A DNA stretch of 64,000 nucleotides from Venturia oleaginea (lineage: Eukaryota > Ascomycota > Dothideomycetes > Venturiales > Venturiaceae). Made by a program: the position numbers and the translations under genes. Of the stretch, positions 55,765 to 64,000 are shown piece after piece (the stretch's first letter is position 1; every line of letters begins with the position of its first letter). Below the pieces are notes generated by a model. It saw only the letters and a list, made by a program, of their open reading frames with translations. It did no database searches and was not told where the DNA came from. The stretch spans positions 930,001 to 994,000 of the forward strand of contig JABMLP010000004.1 of the NCBI GenBank assembly GCA_013176395.1, in the 5' to 3' direction.

Positions 55765-57105
55765 AGCTATTTGCACTTCAGCGATTCTGTTGGCGAGTTG
55801 GCCGGTATTTGCATGGTCGTTTGCGTCTGCGTCACTTTCAGAAAAGTGGTCATGGCGAATATATCTGTTCCACTGTTATTCCTCATCGTCGTTGTGTTAT
55901 CAATTTGGAGACACACCATCAAGGATCGAAAATCTGCTTGGAGGAGGCCACCTACTTAAATTATTTGCTAGCAATGTACACTATCATTAGGCACTACTTC
56001 ATCGTCGAAGTCTTCACTGAATCGCGCTCTTCAGGAGCCCACCAGGAAACCACTCCACAGTCCTCTGGTCTCAGTACTTGCCGCACTTTTAGCTCAATCT
56101 CTACTATTCTTCCAGTCCTTCATCCAATACTTCCATCCACACCAAAGGGATTCGGCAAGTTGACGAGATCAGCAAGTCGACCATCAGTATACTCACCACT
56201 GTACTCGAAACACAAGCTAAAATGCCCTGAAAGGCGTAAGATTCTTTTTGGAGCTACCGGTAAAATTTGTCACGCACTACTGGGAGACTTCGGCGATTGG
56301 AACAAGGACACGCCTGGGCGATATGGGATTAGGGTGGTTTTAAACCCTGTACAGAAGACTCACGACTGGGTAAGCCGTAAGTTACGGCTTGAGGCTGACG
56401 ATAGCCACGGATTTCACATTCACAATGTCAAAATACTACTCTGTCTAACAATACAATCGCTTCATCGCATCGATGGAAGGATAGGGGTTCTTTCACAAAC
56501 CGATCAATTTCACGTAGTAGATTTTTTGCAATAATCATTCTTATGTATATCTCCTCTCTCAATACCACATCTCCAAATCACATCGCCTGGAACGGAGGGT
56601 AATAATCTATGCATCCATTAATTCCCATAAAGGTACTTACTTACTGATGATTCTACCCACCCAAACACATTATAATCTCCGTGCGAGCACCCTATAGAGG
56701 TGCGCATGGTCATATCTCCTTTGAAATTTTCAGCGCGGCATTCGCAATGTCCCACCGGTGAATCGGCCATTATCTGCCCCGCGATCGACGGCATTCGCTT
56801 GTGTGAGCGTTCCATCAATAAGGACAATAGAAAAGGTGTTGACTCTTCCATTGTCGACAAGCACAGAATCCTAGCAAAGTCAGCATGTCATTTCGAATAT
56901 GATCAAACTTCATCCTTATGGCATGAAATACATCACAATAAGAAATTGGTACACCCAGTTCAATTCGAGAGAAAAGAGAATCGCTTTCAAAATGTGTGCA
57001 TCTCACTTCCAACTATTCTACATCCAGTCTACCCTTTTCGACCCCTGTCCTCCGCCCTATTTTCACACCCAATGCACCGTATCTCTCAAAACCTTTGAAT
57101 AATAT
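55765..57105. other. Region between pseudogene and porin gene
   Basis: An open frame runs from 55755 (GTG) to 56534; its first ATG is at 55974 and would give 186 aa. It shows no domain or compositional sign that convinces me, so I leave it unassigned. The remainder is 3' sequence of the porin gene. Confidence 0.3.
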
Positions 57106-58486
57106 CTAACCCTCGAAAGTGAAGGAAGTGCCAATCTTGTGACTGGCCTCGTTGAGCTTCTGGGTATCGAGCGAAGCACCGATACCGAAGGTGAAGCCCT
57201 GGTTGATCTTGGTGTTGTATGCAAGGGAGAGAATGCCGCGGTCGCTGATCTTAGCCTGTTCCAATTTATTAGTAGAGCTCGAACTGCGCTCCTCTATTTT
57301 TAATTTACCTTAGCGAACGTAGCTGGGTCGATCTTGTACTTGCTGGCAATCTCGAGACCGACGGTGGATGATGACTTGGTATCGTATGCGGCCTTAACAC
57401 CAGCCTCGACCGATGAGTTGACCTTGTGGTAGTAGGACGCGGCGAATATGCTCAGGTTGTTAGTGGCGGTGATGGCGCCAGAGAACTGAACGGTCGAGTA
57501 TCCGAGGGCAGCGGAGTAGCGGGTCAAAGCAGCCTTTTGAACATCGTATCCAGCCTCACCACCAACGACGAATCCCTCGTGAGCGACAACACCGTCAACG
57601 ATCGCGTCCAAGTTTCCGCTCGATGGGTTGTAGTTGAAGAAGGCACGGGAGTTGAAGGCACCCTGCTTGAAGTAGAGGGAGAGCTTCTGGGCTTGTGGGC
57701 CCTTGTTGGTGGAGAAAGCGCCGAGGAACTCAGCCTTGAGGCCAGCAGCGATTGTGTCTTCAAGCTCGAGCTTGGTGTTGATCAAATTCTTGGTCGTCCA
57801 TGTCTCGGTGACAGTAATTCCTATTCAATCCAGATATCTTAGCAGGGTTGTTTCCAAGCTAATCAAGGGTTTCTTTCAGCCGATTCATACGTCCAATCTT
57901 AGCCATTTCGGATGGGATTGACAATTGAAGAGTTTGTCCCAAATTATGCGCAAAGTCGGACCAGACCGTGGAAGAGAACCTGAGCGAGTCGAAATTCGAC
58001 GTACCCTTGCTGATAACTTTCTTGGCCTCGAACTACGCTCTTCGTTAGCGGTGTGCCCATCATGAATGCCAATTTGTTCCTCTTACAGCGCCAGAAATGT
58101 CTCCATCGTGTGGAGAGACACCCTTAACGTTGACGGCCAATCCGTCTGGTGCCTTGAGCTTCACATCAAGCGCAGCTGTTTTGTATTAGCAATTGTTCGT
58201 CGTGGGTATTCGTTTGCGCGGAGCGTGTTTACCAGCGGTGGCATGGTAGAAGTCCTTGTTGATGATCTGGGAATTGAGATGTCAGCAATTGTGGTCTCCT
58301 CGATTGCGCAGACACACTGAAGCTCTCTCTCTCTGTATTGCCGAGCTTAATGGAGCTGCCAGTGAGGGATGATCCCCAGAAGAGAAGAGCTGCCAGCGAC
58401 AAAGGCGCAAGCCATGGATGCAAACAGTCAGGACAACTCACATCGTTTGCCGGCTTCGCGACATCAGAGAAAGCTGGGACGGCCAT
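57106..58486 (-). CDS. POR1: Mitochondrial outer-membrane porin (VDAC)
   Basis: Beta-barrel channel for metabolites in the mitochondrial outer membrane. Six exons, 58486-58442, 58266-58233, 58175-58087, 58032-58005, 57820-57309 and 57255-57106, keep frame and give 285 aa, the expected VDAC length (283 in Neurospora). The N-terminal helix MAVPAFSDVAKPANDIINKD is diagnostic; LDVKLKAPDGLAVNVKGVS, ITVTETWTTKNLINTKLELE, FVVGGEAGYDVQKAALTRYS, NNLSIFAASYYHKVNSSVEA and the porin signature near YDTKSSSTVGLEIASKYKID follow. The last exon ends LNEASHKIGTSFTFEG. Intron 4 is the longest (about 182 bp). The high number of introns in the first third is typical of fungal porin genes. Confidence 0.95.
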
Positions 58487-59098
58487 TTTGACGAGTGTTG
58501 GATTGGAGGGGTACTTTGATTGATATGTTGTTGACATGTTGGAGGTGTATGCGTTTTTACAAGGGTTTAGATTTGTTTTGCTGGCGGTGGAGTCTCACGA
58601 TATACAGTCGGTAGAATCAGGGTCGGAGAGAGCCGTGTTCTCCTGCACCAGTCACAGAACCGTTAGACTCGTGCCTGTACCTGCTAAAGGAATGGGATTA
58701 CACTTCGTCACGCAATGGCCGGGTCTTCATTGGTCAATGCATTATTATCAGGTCAGGACAGGCCATGCTATTTGACAAGATACAACAAAGTCGTGTATTC
58801 CTACTCATCATACAACAAAATCCATCTTCTTGCGCTTCCGAACCAGCGTGAATCAATCAATAGGAGAATCATGCAATCACTTCAGTATCCAAAGCCGTCC
58901 TTCGGCAACCACCGCCTACAATGCGTAGAGTTTGAAAGGTTGAAGGATCAAGAAGAGGCCGGAGAAATGATGCCACGCTCAGGAACCCCGTACTCCTGAA
59001 AGCCAAAATTCGTCTTCTTCCAATCCCCTGCGTTGTGTCTCCCACGACGGGCGCTTAGTCCTGTCACACAGATTCCACTGCACACACACTTTCTACGC
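58487..59098. promoter_or_regulatory. Porin promoter and 3' region of VAP gene
   Basis: About 0.6 kb between two minus-strand genes. It holds the promoter and 5' UTR of the porin gene. No distinct site recognised. Confidence 0.45.
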
Positions 59099-60238
59099 TC
59101 AAAAGAAGAGGAAGGCGATCATGAAGAATATGAAGCATAGCAGAGCCACATACTGCAATGGAACGCCAGCAGCCTGGTTGGGATGCGCCAAAGCCTGTGC
59201 TGCCTTGGGATAGCCTTTCTCTTCCAGTGCTTGCACACCTTTTCGCTGTCGCAGTTCGCCTTGTTCCTTCAATTGACTCGTCAACTTCGCGATCTGGTCT
59301 TTAGCTGCCGCAAGCTGTGCCTGTGTATCTTCTCGTGACGGTAGGACGCTCGCGACAGTAGTTGCCACACCTCCCGTGGCTGGATTTGAGGCCGAGTTGA
59401 CAGCGTCATTGAGACTTCGGTTGTCCGCTGGTTTGTCCTCGAAGCTTGATGAAGGACCCTGTGTAGAGGCAAGATATGGTGTGCTGGCGGCGGGAGATGG
59501 GGAGTGCTGAGATGGAGTGTCCAGGCTGTGGCTTACGCCATTGGTCTTTGCTGGAGTCTGAGCATCCGCGGGTAGAAAGACAACGCGGATCTTCTTTTCT
59601 TGGATAGAGGCCTTGTTGGTCTGTTCGATGTGTGCCCACTGCAACTGTATTAGTAACGTAATAAGCACGCGACAATAGCTCTCATACCAAGGCTGATACA
59701 TTTGCGAACTCGGCTTCAGCGGTAATGGAAACAGATTGAACTAAGAACTTGTCGCGACATTTGGCATCAGGAGCGGGATCCTCTTTCATGGCCTGGAGGA
59801 GAACTACACTCAAATTAGCCTGCCATCCTGCACGTCATCATCCTTTCGCCATACCAGAAACCTCGACTTCTCCTCCAGGATCGATGCGTCCCGAGTTCGG
59901 TCGCACGCAATATCTAAAGAGAGCATATGAGCACGCATTCCAGTGTAAAGATGCAGCTGTCTCGCCGAGGCACAGGTGACGTACTGCTTCGGCGCGGTGG
60001 TTTTGACCTGTGTTCAATAGCATTAGCTATCGGAAGCGATTGGATCGCAAGCTTCACAAACGTACCTTGAATCCGACGGGGTCGCTGTGGGGGTTGCGGA
60101 GCCTTAAGATCTGGGAGACCTCGCGATTGAACGGGCCTGGTGTCACTCTGTCAGTATGCAAGTCTGATCACCAAATGGTCGACAGGGATGGCACATACGC
60201 TTGAAGGCAAGCTCTGGGGGATCAAGCTCGACAGACAT
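59099..60238 (-). CDS. SCS2: VAP-type ER membrane protein with MSP domain (Scs2-like)
   Basis: ER tail-anchored protein that recruits FFAT-motif proteins to membrane contact sites. Six exons (60238-60199, 60136-60066, 60007-59985, 59913-59855, 59803-59688, 59638-59099) give 282 aa in frame; donors are mostly GTACGT/GTATG. The MSP domain (1-125) begins MSVELDPPELAFKRPFNREV, followed by LRNPHSDPVGFKVKTTAPKQ, the core YCVRPNSGRIDPGGEVEV and CRDKFLVQSVSI. KTTAPKQYCVRPN matches the conserved loop that binds FFAT. A Ser/Pro-rich linker, a coiled coil (REDTQAQLAAAKDQIAKLTS) and a C-terminal hydrophobic anchor (VALLCFIFFMIAFLFF) follow. The last acceptor could be shifted by six bases, which would add two residues. 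Confidence 0.93.
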
Positions 60239-60825
60239 TGTGGTATAGGATGCGATTTAATGTCCGAAGATTGGGTTGGTGTGGTGATAGGCAATGCTAT
60301 GTTCGGGTGGAGGTATCTATGCGCTTAGGCAAGCTTTGGAAATTGCGATGTGCTGCAAAATGCGGATAGTAGCTTGCGCAATCCGTTGGTGTTGTAGGAA
60401 CAGTAGACGTCAGTGGTGGGCGATGTAGGTTTGAAGTTTGTATGAGGTGGTAGAAGGTAGATAGATAGTTGTAGAATAGGTAGGGCCACCTAATAACAAC
60501 TGCAGCCGATGGAAATGCGGCAACCAACCAGTCGCGTGCCGTGACAACCCTCCAACACATATCATATCAAAGTTCTACCGAACCAACGCCAGACCAAGAT
60601 AATTTGCCGTGTATACTCTTCCTGGACCAGACATTTCATTCTCGTAGAAGAAACGACAAAGCGACGTGTTCATCGGTACTCGCTTTGTCCAAGACATCCG
60701 CCTTCCTTTGGCTTCTACTAAGCTTCGACAAGCTATATAATCCTCGTCCCCCGCCATTCTTTCGTTTCAATATATTCTACACACTTCTCAACTTCCCAAA
60801 CTTTGCAATTCATACTACTATAGTC
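60239..60825. promoter_or_regulatory. Divergent VAP-UBX promoter region
   Basis: 587 bp between divergent starts. A TATA-like GCTATATAATCC lies near 60731, about 95 bp before the UBX start codon, followed by a pyrimidine-rich tract; on the other side no clear TATA is seen. Confidence 0.55.
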
Positions 60826-61783
60826 ATGGCTTCTGACCTGGAACAACTCGTCGAGTTCGGCTTCGACCAGGAAAAGGCCAAGATCGCCCTCAAGAAAGCT
60901 GGCGGTCGTAAGTATTCACCCGCGTCCTTCAAATCCCCATATTAACAGCATGGTAGTGCAACAAGCCCTCGACTGGCTGGAGAAGAATGCCAACAAAACC
61001 GTGGAACAAATCAACGCTGAGGATGCCGAAGCCTCATCCGAGATGCCCGAGCTTAAAGTCGGCGAAGAGGCAAAGTCTCTCATCTGCAACGAGTGCAACA
61101 AGAAGTTCCGCAGTGTAGCGCAAGCCGAGTGGCACGCATCCAAGACCCAACATCAAGACTTCGCCGAATCCACCGAGGAGATCAAACCCTTGACCGAAGA
61201 GGAGAAGAAGGCAAAGTTGGAGGAGCTCAAGCAGAAGCTGGCCGAGAAGCGATCCAAGGAATCGGAGCAAGAGAATATCGACCGCAAGAATAACGAGAAG
61301 ATCCGCTTGAAGTCGACGAGAGAGGGCGCCGATATCAAAGAGAACTTAATGAAAGCGGAGCAGATCAAGGAAGCCGAGAAGAAGCGACGAGAGAAGAAGG
61401 AGGATGAGCGCCAGAAACAGAAGATTCTCGCTCAGATCGCACAGGATAAGGAAGACCGAAAGAAGAAGGCGGCCATGGAGAAGGCACAGCGAGCAGGCAC
61501 ATACACCATGCCCTTGGAGACGGTGTCTGCTCCATCAGCACCAAAGGCCACCGCGGACTACAAGGAGACCCGACTGCGACTCACAACGGCCAACGGCACA
61601 ATCACGAAGTCCTTCCCAGTGGAGACAACGCTCTTCGAGGTCGCCTACGCAATCACAGAGGAGAACGGCACAGAGGTCACCAGCTTCACGCAAAATTTCC
61701 CGAAGGTCTTCGACACTGCCGACTTCGGACAGTCGTTGAAGGAGGCCGGTATGGTGCCTTCATCGGCTCTCGTCGTCAATTAG
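60826..61783 (+). CDS. UBA-UBX domain protein (UBXN1/SAKS1-like)
   Basis: Adaptor that links ubiquitylated proteins to the Cdc48/p97 ATPase. Exons 60826-60907 and 60957-61783 give 302 aa; the acceptor I use (TGGTAG before 60957) avoids an in-frame stop and restores the UBA domain. Residues 1-42 are the UBA domain (MASDLEQLVEFGFDQEKAKI, ALKKAGGLQQALDWLEKN). Residues 77-100 form a C2H2-like finger (SLICNECNKKFRSVAQAEWH, with a following His in KTQHQ). Residues 115-205 are a charged coiled coil (EEKKAKLEELKQKLAEKRSK). The UBX domain is residues 225-302: YKETRLRLTTANGTITKSFP, LFEVAYAITEENG, and a loop with NFPKVF where the p97-contacting FPR motif is usual (Lys replaces Arg). Confidence 0.93.
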
Positions 61784-64000
61784 GGCCCTTCTTGGAAACA
61801 TGTCTTTAGCTTCACTTCCACTTGGAATATTGCATAGCGGTAAGGCGTTGGGCGGTTGATCCTTATTGATGTCCATGGCTTATAGGACAGACGAGATCAC
61901 GAATGGCTACCTATGATGGCTGGAAGCCACAAAAACGAAACAATAATGTTCACATCAACTTCTCTCTCCTCTCTTCCCTTGCCATGCGTATTTTGATTCG
62001 TGTCGTGCAGGTTCAACTCTTCTGAGCCAATTTACTCCCTTTGACGCCACGGACCATGCTCACGGGGAAGATTATTTGCGACTGCGGTTCACAAAATCTG
62101 TTGCGGAATATTCATGATTTGCCGAATCGATCATTGAGCTATTTGATTGAAGCAACATCAACATCGCTCACCCTACTCGCTTATCCATTCATCCCCCCTC
62201 CCTCCGTCTTCGTTTTACCGATTTATTCATTTTGCTCTTTAACGCTGGCACGCCCCCTTCTACGCTTGCCAAAAAAACCTACTGGATCACACAGATTTCA
62301 TGGTATTCGAGATCTGATCTACAGGTTAGAATATTTTCTTCAACTGCTAATGTAGCACCGGAAGTATGGGGGTTCACCTTCAATATCGCCCGATTGAATC
62401 AAGTTTTTGAGGGTAGCCCAGTTTGATGGGTTTGTATTGCTCGCGCTTGGGGTATATGTGGTTGATTGCTTGGATTTGGGGGGAGACATGGTGGAATGGG
62501 TTGGATCTTGAGAGATGATGTCGATGAGGAGGTGGTTGATGTAGATAAGGTTGAGGTTGCTGTACAGGTGAGGTTGAGGTTGAGGTGGCGAGGTTATCTT
62601 ACATGGTTTCTCTTGCTGACACGAGTAGAGTAAGCTTACTTCTGTGACAGTGGGTTAAAGGATGTAGTGAGTCTCTGATGCATGTATCTCTTGCTTAAGT
62701 GGGTAGGGTAAGCTCGCTTCCATGACAATGGGAGAAAGATGATGTTGAGTTTCGGGTGCATACTTCCTATCTTCGGACGATTAGAACGGGGACAATGTGG
62801 TTTCGTATAGTGGTGATAGATCGTCCTGCTGTTTGGCTTGTACTGGGCTCTCTTTGGCCTGCTGAATTCTCAGTGGGTAGAGAAGGTCACCAGTTACGTA
62901 TGCCCACGACCAAGATGGGGCTGGGTGTTGTTCAGGACGAGAGAAAGAAGAGCCGCGCCGGAACCAGAGAAGCTGGACGAAGAATCGAGCAGCCCATAAC
63001 ACACGATAAAACGGGACATCGACACGCCGGTCGATGCGTCGAGCCAGCCCCGAACTAGCGATTATCCTATCCTTCGAATGCGAGATCGAGAAAATCGAAC
63101 AAAACTCAACTATTTTGAAACAATCTACAGAAAAGATAGCTCACCGCAGGCATCTTGGACGTCTAAGCGCCAGACGTAGTAAAATGGAACAACCATTCTA
63201 TCAAAGGCTGAGGACTGTCGTAGTCCCCGCACGGCTCGATAGGCTGTGTGATTGGGTTCTGGCATAGAACTATCTGACAAGTAGTAGCGCTTTTCAATCT
63301 TCGGTACAGAAGGAACCTCAATTCTCCACACAGCAGTCCTTGTACTTCACGCTCGCTACTACTCTCACGTGGCTCGTTGGTAGGCCCAAATCTGCTGGTT
63401 GAAAAGTTGCACGTTGTCCTTTGCTGCTAAAATGATTTTGATCATTCTCGGATCGCCTGTCAGCCCTTCGCAAGCAGGTAAGTATCAGATTGTAGAAAGA
63501 ATAGCCACGTCGGCGCGCAGAACGCAAGAAAGCTTCAATCGTCCTTGAGCTGGAATCTGAAAGGTCGAAAGTTTGACCCGCATAAGCTCTCGCACTCGCA
63601 ATACAAGGTATCCGAGAGACCATCCTCGAAAGGGCGAGTCCAGGTCCTGCGCCTTCGAAGACATGGCGATTGAAAGCGAAAATTTGAGCAACCGACGTTA
63701 TTCAGGCCCCTCAGACCGACGTGTGGCTTACATTCGAGTTCAGGACAGATGGCACATCCTAGCATTCTCGCGCAGTCATGGTCTGTTTAGAAGACTGTTC
63801 GAGGCCTTCCGTAATCCCCACGACCACCGCCGGCTGCCGGCCATCCACTACTCCAAACCTAGGTATAACCTTCACCCGTCCAGACCGTATATAGACTTTT
63901 CAAATCGACGGAAGTGAGGATATTCCAGCCAACACGACAGCGACACCATGGTAGTGATCTCATCAATCCATACCCGCCAAGAAATAAAGCACTTCATAAG
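61784..64000. other. Gene-poor end of window
   Basis: No supported gene or RNA. Contains GGTTGAG-type short repeats near 62565-62595 and an imperfect 78-bp tandem duplication at 62609-62762. Short frames up to 114 codons at 63.0-63.9 kb show no coding character. Confidence 0.45.
62609..62762. repeat. Imperfect tandem duplication, period 78 bp
   Basis: Two adjacent units (62609-62684 and 62687-62762) share TCTCTTGCT, GTAG[AG]GTAAGCT, TTC[TC][GA]TGACA[GA]TGGG and GTGCAT-type blocks. Many of the differences are transitions. Confidence 0.6.

Noticed and set aside
55974..56534. 186-aa frame after the WWxKP-family remnant
   Set aside because: Long enough to be noted, but no recognisable domain or continuity with the upstream fragment.

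Overview
The window is nuclear DNA of a filamentous ascomycete (Pezizomycotina; Leotiomycetes is my guess from the look of the proteins, not established). Evidence: genes carry many short introns (mostly 48-60 bp) with GTAAGT/GTATGT donors and CTAAC/CTAAT branch sites, a QutR-type quinate repressor, fungal-only families (HsbA, rhodopsin/PTH11-type membrane proteins, FucP-type MFS, RlpA-like secreted proteins) and Fot1/pogo transposons. Gene models below were spliced by hand; each stated exon set keeps frame through every junction.

1-8 kb: a QutR-like repressor (minus, broken by a frameshift near its N-terminus), a five-exon amino-acid permease (minus) and a nuclear-type BCP/Dot5 peroxiredoxin (plus). 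8-14 kb: a repeat island with a hemerythrin-like pseudogene, an LTR-like remnant, a 1.6-kb retroposon-like element with target-site duplications, a decayed pogo element and a pogo element that has lost its catalytic domain but keeps an open frame. 14-24 kb: an unknown coiled-coil protein, a STAND-type N-terminal-domain protein, an allantoate-permease-like MFS transporter (seven exons) and a multiply broken gene. 25-27 kb: a pogo/Fot1 transposon with intact TIRs and a complete 566-aa transposase. 27-37 kb: HsbA-like secreted protein, peroxisomal acyl-CoA synthetase with AKL terminus, GPI-anchored Ser/Thr-rich protein, and a 900-aa natural fusion of a rhodopsin/PTH11-type domain with a FucP-type sugar transporter. 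37.8-41.4 kb: an old coding sequence interrupted by two elements, a DDE-less pogo derivative and the second copy of the retroposon in inverted orientation. 42-48 kb: two small cysteine-rich secreted proteins and a secreted RlpA-like double-psi barrel protein. 48-52 kb: gene-poor. 52-62 kb: conserved housekeeping block: alanine:glyoxylate aminotransferase and VPS29 (divergent), a family pseudogene, mitochondrial porin, VAP/Scs2 and a UBA-UBX protein (VAP and UBX divergent). 62-64 kb: no supported gene.

The most notable content is the mobile-element biology: four pogo-type elements with related but distinct, internally repeated TIRs (one apparently complete, one decayed, two lacking the catalytic core), and a pair of nearly identical 1.6-kb elements with 14-15 bp target duplications and a (TCAA)n tail that encode no recognisable reverse transcriptase. 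The rhodopsin-FucP fusion is the most unusual host gene. Gene order elsewhere looks like ordinary fungal chromosome, with no secondary-metabolite cluster or CRISPR.
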